This document shows positions 1 to 7,916 of a stretch of DNA of 41,998 bases, in pieces. Below the pieces are notes generated by a model that worked only from the letters and a program-made list of their open reading frames with translations, was not told where the DNA came from and ran no database searches. Each line of letters opens with the position of its first letter. Within the stretch, counting starts at the first letter, position 1. The stretch spans positions 1-41,998 of the forward strand of contig CANQLX010000009.1 in NCBI GenBank assembly GCA_947624835.1, written 5' to 3'. Source of the DNA: an uncultured Clostridia bacterium. GTDB taxonomy: Bacteria > Bacillota > Clostridia > Oscillospirales > Acutalibacteraceae. The position numbers and the translations under genes are program-made.

Positions 1-574
1 GTGGAATAAGTATTTTATCATCAAAGCCTCTCATAAGCGGATGAAAGGTATTCATAATTCTGTGGACATATACTCCTGAAAGCTTTTCATCAAGCGTATA
101 TTTTGGTATACCGTAGTGGTAATACAGTCCTGCCTGTGCACCCCAACAGATATGGAATGTGCTGTAAACGTTATGTTTTGACCATTCCATTATGCTGCAA
201 AGCTCATCCCAATAATCGACATCCTCAAACTCCATAAGTTCAACAGGTGCTCCTGTTATAATCATACCATCGTAATAATTATTCTTGATTTCCTCAAAGG
301 TCTTATAGAAAGTTGTAAGATGATCAAGCGGTGCATTTTTTGAAATATGTGTAGCGGCACGAAGGAGCTCGATATCCACTTGCAGCGGTGTATTTCCGAG
401 AAGTCTGAGAAGCTGAGTTTCCGTTTCTATTTTTGTAGGCATAAGATTAAGTATTATAATTTTAAGTGGTCGTATATCTTGTGTTATGGCACGTTCATGA
501 GTCATAACAAATATATTCTCCGCCTCAAGTTGTTTATATGCTGGAAGCTCGCTGTTTTGTATCTTTATCGGCAT
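1..574 (-). CDS. metA: Homoserine O-acyltransferase MetA, N-terminal part (runs off the window)
   Basis: The enzyme acylates homoserine in the cytoplasm, the first committed step to methionine. The visible 191 codons begin with [20 protein letters not shown] and continue through the family motifs [16 protein letters not shown] and HICWGAQAG, whose Cys is the catalytic nucleophile. Residue 112 is Glu in [10 protein letters not shown], where the E. coli enzyme has Gly111. Glu here is known to go with acetyl-CoA rather than succinyl-CoA, so I infer an acetyltransferase. The ATG at 574-572 is the first Met in frame and matches the family start. The C-terminal third lies beyond base 1. A TTGAAA-N17-TATAAT promoter sits 43 bp upstream, which leaves no room for a leader riboswitch. 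Confidence 0.93.
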   Translation of the reverse strand, partial: MPIKIQNSELPAYKQLEAENIFVMTHERAITQDIRPLKIIILNLMPTKIETETQLLRLLGNTPLQVDIELLRAATHISKNAPLDHLTTFYKTFEEIKNNYYDGMIITGAPVELMEFEDVDYWDELCSIMEWSKHNVYSTFHICWGAQAGLYYHYGIPKYTLDEKLSGVYVHRIMNTFHPLMRGFDDKILIP

Positions 575-616
575 ATTAAATTACACTTCTTTCGTTACGG
601 ATAGATTGCAGTAAAG

Positions 617-645
617 ATTATACCACAATCCCCAAGAAATTTCAA
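617..645 (-). promoter_or_regulatory. Sigma-A promoter of metA
   Basis: Read on the minus strand, TTGAAA (645-640) and TATAAT (622-617) are separated by exactly 17 bp. The expected transcript start near 610 gives a leader of only about 35 nt. Confidence 0.75.
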
Positions 646-1104
646 GGCGGTGCGATAGGTGCTTTAAGGGTATGTTTTGAAGCGGGACAAAGGCTATGAC
701 AATAAAACGTCAATTTTTATGTCAAATCTTTTGAAAAAGACCTGCGAGTTTCCAAAAGTCAGAAGTTTTAATCCGCAGGGAAGTTCTTACGGCAATTCCG
801 AAACGGTGAAATTTCAGCAAAAGAAGAACATTGAAATAGTGACGCCCTTGCATAGAGAGCGTCACTATTTCACGGTTTGCATTATCATACATAGCCGCAC
901 ATAACAGGGTATTGATGCATATTCACTAAGTAGGGTTATATTTTCGCTTACCGTGTTTATATTGATTTATTCATGCGAAAGTATATGCAGCAGTAATATA
1001 CAAGTATGTATTGCTTGTCGATTTTGGTGAATCTACGGTAGAGTTATTAACTAATATTCCGACAAAGTAATAAAGAATTGACAGCGGAAACATTCGCCGG
1101 TATT
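646..1104. other. Intergenic region without a convincing gene
   Basis: About 460 bp between the metA promoter and the end of the zinc-ribbon gene. It holds a long perfect hairpin (listed separately) and a weaker inverted repeat at 697-707/714-724. A 75-codon frame at 677-904 starts on TTG, has no ribosome site and reads straight through the hairpin, so it is not called. I see no conserved protein fragment here. Confidence 0.5.
832..872. repeat. 14-bp perfect inverted repeat with a 13-nt loop
   Basis: The arm TGAAATAGTGACGC (832-845) is exactly complementary to 859-872. Neither side has a solid T run; the minus-strand exit is T-rich but interrupted. It may be a weak terminator for the zinc-ribbon gene ending at 1105, or a dispersed palindromic repeat. 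Confidence 0.6.
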
Positions 1105-2196
1105 TTATGAATTTTGAGGATTACCAAATTCTTTCCAGTTTAAATAGGAGTATACTTTTATATAAAACTGTGGTTCTACCATGGTGTTGTTATGTAAAAC
1201 ATTGAATGTTGAAGCTGTGCATTTACCGTTGACTATTGATGCAAAATCATATTTAATTTTCTGAGAATCAGTTATTCCTTCATTATTCATAAGCTCATAT
1301 GAATATAGAACAAATCCGTTCTTATAATTTTTGATATTTACAGTCTGCGTACTTGAACAGAATACCTGTGAGTCAGCATATTGCTCTACGCTGTATTCGA
1401 AATCGTCAGAGAAGTTATAATCATATGTTATTGTTTCGGTAGCAGGAACAAAGAATTTGGGTATAAATTTCACGTTCAGAGATGTATCTCCATAATCAAG
1501 CTCAATTAAATTTGTTACAGTTCCTTTCCCCCCGGATATTGCAAGTACTTTGTTAAAATAAGCTGAATCATCTGTTAATATATTATAAAACAGCAATCCG
1601 TCTTCATATATATCAAGAGTAAAATTAAAATCAACTGCAGCGATTGTTTTTGAATTTTCAGAGTCATTAATAAAATCGTATGTAGTTAAAATATCAGTAA
1701 GATTATTTTCATTTACCTCACATCCCGTAAAATAACCCTTAGGTTTATATTTATAGCGGCTGCTGTCCAAAAATGCACTTGCACTTCCGTCCTCCATCAA
1801 TAATAATTTATTACCTAAATATTTGTTCTCGGTAACGTCATACAAATCAAACAACGCAACAAAAGACCTCTTCTGTTCGCTTGACATATGATAAACATAT
1901 GTATCGTCACTTAATTGCTCAACATTATCAACAGTGACACCTTCCACATTAAAATCTTTATTACCTGAGTTGCTTATAATAAAATAAGAAGCTATTGCGG
2001 CTGTCAATATAAAAACAATTATAATAGATATTATTATAATTGTTTTTTTGTTTTTTTTTCCAATGGCAACAGTATCCGAAACCTTACTCAAAACATTGTT
2101 CTTTTTGATGTCTTTTAAATTCGTTCCGCAAGCTATACAAAAATCAAAATCTCCGGTTAATTGTTTGCCGCATTTTGGACAGGTAATAGTTTCCAT
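1105..2196 (-). CDS. Zinc-ribbon, single-pass membrane protein of unknown function
   Basis: The 363-residue protein starts with a zinc ribbon, CPKC at residues 6-9 and CIAC at 20-23. A basic linker follows, then one hydrophobic segment (about 53-75) that would place the remaining 290 residues outside the cell. The distal part is polar and rich in Asn, Asp and Tyr, with no motif I recognise. This layout is common in Clostridia for envelope proteins of unknown role. The ATG at 2196 is chosen over an in-frame GTG at 2205 because that GTG lies inside the ribosome site GAGGTG (2203-2208). The gene has its own strong promoter and no operon partner. Confidence 0.8.
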   Translation of the reverse strand: METITCPKCGKQLTGDFDFCIACGTNLKDIKKNNVLSKVSDTVAIGKKNKKTIIIISIIIVFILTAAIASYFIISNSGNKDFNVEGVTVDNVEQLSDDTYVYHMSSEQKRSFVALFDLYDVTENKYLGNKLLLMEDGSASAFLDSSRYKYKPKGYFTGCEVNENNLTDILTTYDFINDSENSKTIAAVDFNFTLDIYEDGLLFYNILTDDSAYFNKVLAISGGKGTVTNLIELDYGDTSLNVKFIPKFFVPATETITYDYNFSDDFEYSVEQYADSQVFCSSTQTVNIKNYKNGFVLYSYELMNNEGITDSQKIKYDFASIVNGKCTASTFNVLHNNTMVEPQFYIKVYSYLNWKEFGNPQNS

Positions 2197-2222
2197 AATA
2201 CACACCTCATATTTTTAATGAT

Positions 2223-2251
2223 ATTATATATGATATAAGTGACTATGTCAA
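2223..2251 (-). promoter_or_regulatory. Consensus sigma-A promoter of the zinc-ribbon membrane protein
   Basis: Minus-strand TTGACA (2251-2246) and TATAAT (2228-2223) are both perfect and spaced by 17 bp. Confidence 0.85.
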
Positions 2252-2394
2252 TATATTTTATTATATATTAACAAAAAACAGTAAATTCATTAAAATATAT
2301 ACATATAGATATGATTAAAAATAGTCCGAGTGTAAAAAAATTGCTGTTGAAATAAAAACTATCGGTTTGTTCATATTTTCACTGATAATTAGTA

Positions 2395-3246
2395 TCAGGA
2401 TTCAACTGTAATTTCATTTCCTATAAATATAGCTTTGGAGTTGCCAGAGTGCCCTATTTCATACGTTTTTGCTATAGGCAGACTTTTATTTGTTATGTCA
2501 AGTACCATTTGTTCTACGGTTGGATGGATATTATTTTTTTCCATATCGGTAAAGGTGCCGAGAATTATACCGTTTATTTTTTCAAAAGCATTGAGCTGAC
2601 TCAACTGTGCAAGGTATGTACGGATTTTAGCCTCGTCCCCGCCGAATGCCTCAAGGAGAAGGAGCTTTTCGGAAAGGTCGGGAAAATATTCTGTTCCTGC
2701 AAGCTTCAGGAAACAGCGGATATTTCCGCCGACAACAATACCTTTCATATAATATCCGTTAAGCATATTGTATTTCACATTGAACAATTCATTATTTATT
2801 CTGTTAAAATAATCGTATATTCGTCTTTCCTGTAAATCCCTATGTGTGTTTATAATATTTCTTATTTGATATAATACACTTGATTTTCCTGTTTTTGAAT
2901 ATATGGCATTGATAAGTGCGGTAAGGTCACTGTATCCCCAAAACACGCTCTCTGATTTTTTTACGGTGTCGTAATCAATATACGGAAGAATTTCATTGCA
3001 AATATCTCCGCCCGATATATCAAATATATTAGATACTCCGCATCTGAAAAGTTCTGTAAGTATACCTGCCCGTGTTTTCGCCGCAGCGGGGGAAACAGTA
3101 TCATTGCCGGAAAAGATATATTCACCTTCCCTTACATCGGAGAATATTTTTTTTAGACTGTTTTCAAGCAGCGTAATATTCTCTGTTTCACTCCTTTTAA
3201 TGCCGTTTGAACAGCATATTACAGCACAAGTCGAATTTAAAGCCAC
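2395..3246 (-). CDS. LD-carboxypeptidase, peptidase family S66
   Basis: S66 enzymes remove the terminal D-alanine from murein tetrapeptides, or cleave related peptides such as microcin C7. The fold signatures are present in order: FDISGGD near 76-81, the nucleophile motif GYSDLTAL with Ser106, Glu199 in LLLEAFGGDE, and His266 in YEIGHSGNSK. These form the family Ser-Glu-His triad. The start is the GTG at 3246, giving 283 residues, because GGGGAGGG lies just upstream. The longer in-frame extension to 3309 has no ribosome site and runs across the promoter. No signal peptide is visible, so a cytoplasmic role in peptidoglycan recycling is likely. The specific substrate cannot be told from sequence. 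Confidence 0.82.
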   Translation of the reverse strand: MALNSTCAVICCSNGIKRSETENITLLENSLKKIFSDVREGEYIFSGNDTVSPAAAKTRAGILTELFRCGVSNIFDISGGDICNEILPYIDYDTVKKSESVFWGYSDLTALINAIYSKTGKSSVLYQIRNIINTHRDLQERRIYDYFNRINNELFNVKYNMLNGYYMKGIVVGGNIRCFLKLAGTEYFPDLSEKLLLLEAFGGDEAKIRTYLAQLSQLNAFEKINGIILGTFTDMEKNNIHPTVEQMVLDITNKSLPIAKTYEIGHSGNSKAIFIGNEITVES

Positions 3247-3280
3247 GGATATCCCTCCCCGAAACATAATTATATGAAAT

Positions 3281-3309
3281 AATATATCATATAAACGATA
3301 ATTAATCAA
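3281..3309 (-). promoter_or_regulatory. Promoter of the LD-carboxypeptidase gene
   Basis: Minus-strand TTGATT (3309-3304) and TATATT (3286-3281) with a 17-bp spacer, about 35 bp before the GTG start. Confidence 0.6.
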
Positions 3310-3333
3310 TGTAGACTGATACCTTGATGAATA

Positions 3334-3927
3334 TTACCATTTAAAAAAATCAGCAATACTTTCAAAAATTTCTACAATTTTGAATTTAACGACATATTTA
3401 TCACTATCAGTTACTATTTCTGTTTCACTATCATTGAGTACCGACCCTATATTATCTTGTGCAGACGGTACACATACAGCCGGATAAAGCACACACCACC
3501 AGTTGTGTCCCTTTCCCTCTCCTATAACGATTCGTAAAGCATCATATCTCCCGGCAGGGAGAGTAAAATCGTCATAGACTCTTGTATCAAAGCCCATATT
3601 TGTTACATAGGCATCAACTTTATAGTTATATCCGTATTTTTTAATAACCCTCATTGCCTCGGATCTTATGTCGTCTATATTTTTTTCGGCAACCGCAATA
3701 GACTCCTCCTTTGTCTTACATTCTGCAAAAAGCCCCTCGGTATATGACGTTATTTCATCCCTTACCTTAAGCTTAAGGCTCTGATCCTCTTCACTGTCGG
3801 AATTTGCTATTATATGAAGTCTGAATACTTTGTCCTCAATATCCTGACAAGCACCGCTGAAGCCTGTCATGGAAAGCATACAGGTAATTATAACCGCACA
3901 GCAAAAGGCCTTAAAAATAATTTTCAT
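3334..3927 (-). CDS. spoIIR: Stage II sporulation protein R
   Basis: SpoIIR is made in the forespore, exported, and triggers SpoIIGA to process pro-sigma-E in the mother cell. The 197-residue product has an N-terminal hydrophobic export segment (residues 4-25). The conserved core VFRLHIIANSDSEEDQSLKL follows, then LPAGRYDALRIVIGEGKGHNWWCVLYP, which is characteristic of the family. The start is supported by GGAGGT 9 bp upstream of the ATG. A sigma-F-like promoter is suggested upstream, as expected for spoIIR. The gene stands alone, divergent from the DUF421 gene. With the sigma-H-like gene it indicates a spore former. Confidence 0.93.
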   Translation of the reverse strand: MKIIFKAFCCAVIITCMLSMTGFSGACQDIEDKVFRLHIIANSDSEEDQSLKLKVRDEITSYTEGLFAECKTKEESIAVAEKNIDDIRSEAMRVIKKYGYNYKVDAYVTNMGFDTRVYDDFTLPAGRYDALRIVIGEGKGHNWWCVLYPAVCVPSAQDNIGSVLNDSETEIVTDSDKYVVKFKIVEIFESIADFFKW

Positions 3928-3957
3928 AATACTTTACCTCCGTTTGTTTAGTAACGG

Positions 3958-3987
3958 AATTGTTGACAGGAAAATTTTTGTTTATAC
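3958..3987 (-). promoter_or_regulatory. Possible sigma-F-type promoter of spoIIR
   Basis: Minus-strand GTATA (3987-3983), then 15 bp, then GTCAACAATT (3967-3958). This resembles the forespore consensus GYATA-N14-16-GGNNANANTR with mismatches at the second and last -10 positions. The call rests partly on spoIIR being a known sigma-F target. Confidence 0.4.
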
Positions 3988-4072
3988 AATAGCTTTTGAT
4001 GAAATTGCAGTTGAATGTATTTTATAATAAATTACGGACATACTGATAATAAATGCGGTCAGGAGGTATGAA

Positions 4073-4753
4073 ATGGATATTGTAAAGGTAATACTGACAT
4101 CGTTATTGTCGGTTGTTTCATTATTTATTATTGCGAAGCTGATAGGACATAAGCAGATATCACAGCTGGACTTTTTTGATTATATTACAGGAATAACTAT
4201 AGGCTCTGTCGCAGCTGAGCTTGCAACAGAGCTTGAATCCCCGTGGAAGCCGCTTATAGCTATGATAATTTACGGCTTATGCTCTGTTATTCTCAGCTTT
4301 GTAGCAAGTAGATTCCAAAGAAGCAGGAAATATATAAACGGCACACCGACTATAATAATGGACAACGGAAAGCTTTACCGGAATAATATGAAAAAAGCAA
4401 AAATTGAGCTTAGTGAATTTATGCTTATGTGCAGACAGGCAGGATATTTTAATGTTAATGATATTCAAACAGCGGTGTTTGAGCATAACGGAAAGCTTTC
4501 AATTCTTCCTGTAAGTGATAAGCGTCCGCTCAATCCAAATGATATGGATATCAAGGTAAAGCCTGAAAATATACAGACTGAAATTATTATGGACGGACGG
4601 ATTCTGGAGGAAAATCTGAAAAGAAGGGGTCTTGATATGACATGGCTTAATAAACAGCTTGCAAAACAGGGATACAGTAAGGCGAGCGAAATATTTCTGG
4701 GTGTATGTGACAGCGATAATTCTTTATATCTTTTTGAGGCTAAGGAAAAATAA
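4073..4753 (+). CDS. DUF421 family membrane protein (YetF/YdfR type)
   Basis: The 226-residue protein has three N-terminal hydrophobic segments (about 4-22, 36-53 and 61-80). A soluble DUF421 domain follows, with the conserved stretches KYINGTPTIIMDNGKLYRNNM and LSEFMLMCRQAGYFNVNDIQ. The C-terminus is shorter than usual but complete. In Bacillus, relatives such as SpoVAE-linked YetF-type proteins are spore or envelope associated, but the biochemical role is unknown. The start follows AGGAGG at an ideal distance. Lying divergent to spoIIR hints at, but does not prove, a sporulation link. Confidence 0.85.
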   Translation: MDIVKVILTSLLSVVSLFIIAKLIGHKQISQLDFFDYITGITIGSVAAELATELESPWKPLIAMIIYGLCSVILSFVASRFQRSRKYINGTPTIIMDNGKLYRNNMKKAKIELSEFMLMCRQAGYFNVNDIQTAVFEHNGKLSILPVSDKRPLNPNDMDIKVKPENIQTEIIMDGRILEENLKRRGLDMTWLNKQLAKQGYSKASEIFLGVCDSDNSLYLFEAKEK

Positions 4754-4841
4754 AATTCAAATTTTTTATGTAATTGTAAAAAAACGGTGTCACTTTGCTA
4801 CTTTTGTTGTATAAATAGCTCGATATTATTTTAATGAAGTA

Positions 4842-4870
4842 TTTACAAACAGCTTGAAATATGATACAAT
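4842..4870 (+). promoter_or_regulatory. Promoter of the citrate synthase gene
   Basis: TTTACA (4842-4847) and TACAAT (4865-4870) with a 17-bp spacer, about 39 bp upstream of the chosen ATG. Confidence 0.65.
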
Positions 4871-4908
4871 AGTAACAATATACATTTGTTGAAACGGAGA
4901 TGGATAAA

Positions 4909-6291
4909 ATGCAGAACGAGTATTTGCTGCAAAATGAAAACTTCTTTAACATTACCGATGAATTGCGACAGCTCAGTGCACTCTGTGAGAAAAACGGAGT
5001 TATTGATAAACAGCTATATACGAAATACGATGTAAAACGCGGTCTCAGGGATCTTAATGGTAAGGGCGTTCTTGCAGGATTGACTGAAATATCGGAAATC
5101 TGTTCGTCTGTAACCGTAGACGGAGAAACAAAACCTTGTGACGGAAAGCTTTATTATCGTGGAATTGATGTTGAGGATATAGTAAACGGATTTATTGAGG
5201 ATAATCGCTTCGGATTTGAAGAGGTTGTATATCTGCTGCTTTTTGGAGAACTTCCGGATAAAAAGCAGCTTGAGAGAATGAAGGAATTGCTTGCCACATA
5301 CCGTGATCTTCCCCAGTCATTTCCAAGGGATATTATACTGAAGGCACCAAGCATGGATATGATGAACGGTCTTGCAAGGAGTGTTCTTACGCTTTATTCC
5401 TATGACCCGAATCCGGATGATACATCAATACCGAATGTGCTGCGTCAGTGTCTGCAGCTTATTGCTCTTTTTCCGGTGCTGTCCGTATACTGTTACCGTG
5501 CATACAGCCATTATTATCTTAGGGACAGTCTGTTTATTCATTCTCCTGATCCCAAGCTTTCAACAGCGGAAAATATACTGTATATGCTTAGGGATGATTC
5601 GAAGTATACCGCACTTGAAGCAAAGCTGTTGGATATGTCGCTTGTTCTCCATGCAGAGCATGGAGGAGGAAATAATTCCAGTTTTACAACTCATGTCGTA
5701 TCCTCATCGGGTACGGATACATATTCAGCTATGGCTGCTGCTCTGGGTTCCCTTAAGGGACCAAAGCACGGAGGTGCAAATATAAAAGTTGTCAAGATGT
5801 TTGATGATATGCAGCAGAACATTTCGGATTATAGTGACGAGGATGAGATAAGGGAATATCTCAGAAAAATACTGCACGGTGAAGTTTTTGACAAAGCCGG
5901 TCTTATATATGGTATGGGTCATGCAGTATATTCGATTTCAGATCCTAGAGCGAGGGTATTCAAGAAATTTGTTGAAAAGCTTTCCGAGGAAAAGGGAAGA
6001 ACGGAAGAATTCCGTTTATATTCTCTTGTAGAAAAGCTTGCCCCGGAGGTAATTTCCAAGGAGAGAAAAATATATAAGGGCGTAAGTGCGAATGTTGATT
6101 TTTACAGTGGATTCGTATACAGTATGCTTGATCTCCCGACACAGCTCTTTACACCGATATTTGCTATTGCGAGAATAGCAGGTTGGTCGGCACACAGAAT
6201 TGAGGAGCTTGTTAATCCAAGCAAGATAATACGTCCGGCATATATGAATGTACACGGACGCACACCCTACATTCCTTTAACTGAGCGTTAA
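4909..6291 (+). CDS. gltA: Citrate synthase (Si-type, citrate/2-methylcitrate synthase family)
   Basis: The enzyme condenses acetyl-CoA and oxaloacetate to citrate. This 460-residue form has the N-terminal extension of about 60 residues seen in clostridial homologues, then YRGIDVEDIVNGF. The active-site blocks are HAEHGGGNNSSFTTHV (His248/His251), LKGPKHGGAN (His287) and GHAVYSISDPRA (Asp345). In the last block Ala339 replaces the Arg of the usual GHRVYK. The ATG at 4909 is preferred over the one at 4900 because GGAG (4896-4899) abuts the earlier ATG but is 9 bp from this one. It is monocistronic, with its own promoter and a terminator. No aconitase or isocitrate dehydrogenase gene is adjacent, so glutamate supply is only the likely role. 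Confidence 0.9.
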   Translation: MQNEYLLQNENFFNITDELRQLSALCEKNGVIDKQLYTKYDVKRGLRDLNGKGVLAGLTEISEICSSVTVDGETKPCDGKLYYRGIDVEDIVNGFIEDNRFGFEEVVYLLLFGELPDKKQLERMKELLATYRDLPQSFPRDIILKAPSMDMMNGLARSVLTLYSYDPNPDDTSIPNVLRQCLQLIALFPVLSVYCYRAYSHYYLRDSLFIHSPDPKLSTAENILYMLRDDSKYTALEAKLLDMSLVLHAEHGGGNNSSFTTHVVSSSGTDTYSAMAAALGSLKGPKHGGANIKVVKMFDDMQQNISDYSDEDEIREYLRKILHGEVFDKAGLIYGMGHAVYSISDPRARVFKKFVEKLSEEKGRTEEFRLYSLVEKLAPEVISKERKIYKGVSANVDFYSGFVYSMLDLPTQLFTPIFAIARIAGWSAHRIEELVNPSKIIRPAYMNVHGRTPYIPLTER

Positions 6292-6422
6292 ACAGGCGGA
6301 ATGCGTATTATTTTGGTCCGGTTTTTCCGGAGGTATTCTACAGTCTAAAATATATATAATATGAGAACAGAAAGGTCGCCCTGTTTTGAGAGTTTCGGAT
6401 AAGGAAGTTTTTTAGATAAAAA

Positions 6423-6460
6423 ATGGTACAACACTGTTTATTGGTGCTGTACCATTTTTA
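6423..6460. terminator. Bidirectional intrinsic terminator after citrate synthase
   Basis: ATGGTACAACAC (6423-6434) pairs with GTGCTGTACCAT (6444-6455), with one G-T pair and a 9-nt loop. A T run follows on the plus strand, and an A run (6417-6423) serves the minus strand. Confidence 0.75.
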
Positions 6461-6521
6461 TACTTTTCGGAAACTCTCCGTACAGTTTCCCTGCTTTCCA
6501 ATTACAAAGACAACCGAGAAT

Positions 6522-6725
6522 TTAGCCGTATACTTTTTTTACTCTTTTGATAAAAACGACATCTATGTATTTTATCGTCGGGATGTGAATAAATACAGCC
6601 TTGCAGCCAAATTTTTGCAGAGCACACCAATATGCTTCGTTGCACAGATAATGTGTTGGCTTATCGGAAATAATATTGCTACACCTACTGCGGCGAGTTG
6701 TTAAAAAAGAAACTGCAAATCCAAA
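6522..6725 (-). pseudogene. C-terminal remnant of a pyroglutamyl-peptidase I (family C15) gene
   Basis: An open minus-strand frame without a start codon encodes SDKPTHYLCNEAYWCALQKF and then CKAVFIHIPTIKYID. This matches the C15 region around the catalytic Cys (YLCN) and His (FIHIP), about 60 residues from the C-terminus of an intact enzyme. The N-terminal two thirds, including the GFDPFGG motif and catalytic Glu, are absent. The frame is closed upstream by TGA at 6728-6726. The recognisable similarity begins near 6680. Upstream sequence is unrelated, as though a deletion or insertion replaced the rest. It is surely not a working enzyme. The family assignment rests on recall of the motifs. 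Confidence 0.6.
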
Positions 6726-6883
6726 TCAGAAAGCAACCTTACCCTATGTTTACTTTCTGCAAATCTCTCAATCCTTACTGAACCCTTCAGCCTTTTGTGG
6801 GTGCACATTCGGAGCGTCCCCTTTTTGAACTTAAATCCTGCACGGTCTTATTTTCCGAGCTGTAAATTATCTAAATCTACAAA

Positions 6884-7498
6884 TCAGTTGTTGATTAAGC
6901 TTTCCTCTTTATCCTTATTCTCCTTTGGTATAAAATATTGCTCTATTGATTGTGCGATGGGATCCTGAGGGATTTCTGCAAGATATCCATGGGAATATAT
7001 TTTGATCAGACTCGTCTTTCCATCTTTATACAGAACTCCGTACATAGTTATGGTGTTGTCCTCAAGCTTATTCTTTTCCTCATCAAACTTGGCATTGGTG
7101 TCAATTCTGCAAATCTGATCGTATAAAATAGACATATCCGCAGAGGAGAGGTAAAATTCTCCTTTGGTTGTCTTAATTAACTTTTCTGCTTCAGCAAAAA
7201 TCTGTTCGGGTGTCATCTCTCCGTTTTCGGAAAAATTGAAATTGTATCTTAGTCCGTTTTTATCAAGAATATACCCGCTTGATGTCTTTCCTCCGACATA
7301 TTTGGTGGTAACGTTGATAAAAACAATATCATTTTGGATATTGCTGTTTACGGCCTGTGAGCTGTTGCTGCTTTTGGCAGTGCCGTTTTCTACCTGACCT
7401 TTTATATCGTTTTTTACGGACATAAGAGTACCGCCTATTACTAGTGCAGCAACAATAAAACCTATAATAATAAAAATCAACTGTTTCATTTTATTCAT
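6884..7498 (-). CDS. Membrane-anchored extracytoplasmic protein of unknown function
   Basis: The 204-residue product has one N-terminal hydrophobic anchor (about residues 6-27, IFIIIGFIVAALVIGGTL). A Ser/Asn-rich linker and a globular region without a motif I recognise follow. The absence of a lipobox suggests an uncleaved signal anchor with the bulk outside. GGAGGCGG lies 5 bp before the ATG and supports the start. The gene is monocistronic. Its neighbours (gene debris on both sides) give no functional clue. Confidence 0.72.
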   Translation of the reverse strand: MNKMKQLIFIIIGFIVAALVIGGTLMSVKNDIKGQVENGTAKSSNSSQAVNSNIQNDIVFINVTTKYVGGKTSSGYILDKNGLRYNFNFSENGEMTPEQIFAEAEKLIKTTKGEFYLSSADMSILYDQICRIDTNAKFDEEKNKLEDNTITMYGVLYKDGKTSLIKIYSHGYLAEIPQDPIAQSIEQYFIPKENKDKEESLINN

Positions 7499-7562
7499 AA
7501 AATCCGCCTCCGTTCTATATGATTATTAATTTGACCGGAAAAAATCATAAACTATCAATTAT

Positions 7563-7591
7563 ATACTAACAGAATTTTTAGAATATGTCAA
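7563..7591 (-). promoter_or_regulatory. Probable promoter of the anchored unknown protein
   Basis: Minus-strand TTGACA (7591-7586), a 17-bp spacer and TAGTAT (7568-7563), about 65 bp upstream of the start. The -10 matches the consensus at four of six positions. Confidence 0.5.
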
Positions 7592-7752
7592 TGTATTATG
7601 ATGTAATTTGAATCATTCATAAATACTTGCCTTATGTAGAACGGAAGCTTTTTCTTCCCGTACGGCTCCAAGTAAACCTCCATTTCCTTATAGCCTGAGA
7701 AATCAAAGATTTTTTTGATTTGTTACCCGTTATATGCTGTTTCGGAAATCAT
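7588..7752 (-). pseudogene. Short broken frame, possible gene remnant of unknown family
   Basis: After GGAG, an ATG at 7752 opens MISETAYNG. An in-frame TAA follows at codon 10, then the same frame continues for 44 codons with protein-like content (FDFSGYKEMEVYLEPYGKKK) to TGA at 7588. The good ribosome site and amphipathic composition look like a decayed small gene or a fragment of a larger one. I do not recognise the family. It could also be chance. Confidence 0.3.
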
Positions 7753-7916
7753 CTCGGTTTCTCCTCTTTTGATGGATTAATTCACTTTTATCTCTTTTAA
7801 ATTATCCCTCATTGTATTATTTACATGATTTTCACGCACTTTACACACCATTCCATCGATTTTTATTACTGTTCTGAATATTCACGTCCCCCTTTCTTTC
7901 AATCTTATAATTGGGA

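Larger units (their letters stand above)
6292..6883. other. Gene-poor stretch with terminator, peptidase relic and a short unassigned frame
   Basis: Besides the terminator and the C15 relic, a 35-codon minus-strand frame at 6808-6701 starts with ATG and encodes KGSVRIERFAESKHRVRLL. It is too short to call and may be part of a dispersed repeat. A plus-strand frame at 6423-6704 begins inside the terminator stem and is antisense to the relic, so it is not called. Confidence 0.4.
7499..7916. other. Intergenic region upstream of the anchored protein and downstream of comM
   Basis: It contains the promoter at 7563-7591 and the broken frame at 7588-7752. The remaining 160 bp (7753-7916) show no hairpin with a T run, so no clear terminator for the comM gene was found. 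Confidence 0.4.

Noticed and set aside
600-720. SAM riboswitch or T-box upstream of metA
   Set aside because: The promoter lies so close to the start that the leader is about 35 nt; no SAM-box or T-box core motifs are seen.
677-904. 75-codon plus-strand frame in the metA upstream region
   Set aside because: It starts on TTG with no ribosome site and reads through a perfect hairpin at 832-872. No recognisable domain.
6423-6704. 93-codon plus-strand frame after citrate synthase
   Set aside because: It begins inside the terminator stem and is antisense to the better-supported C15 peptidase relic.
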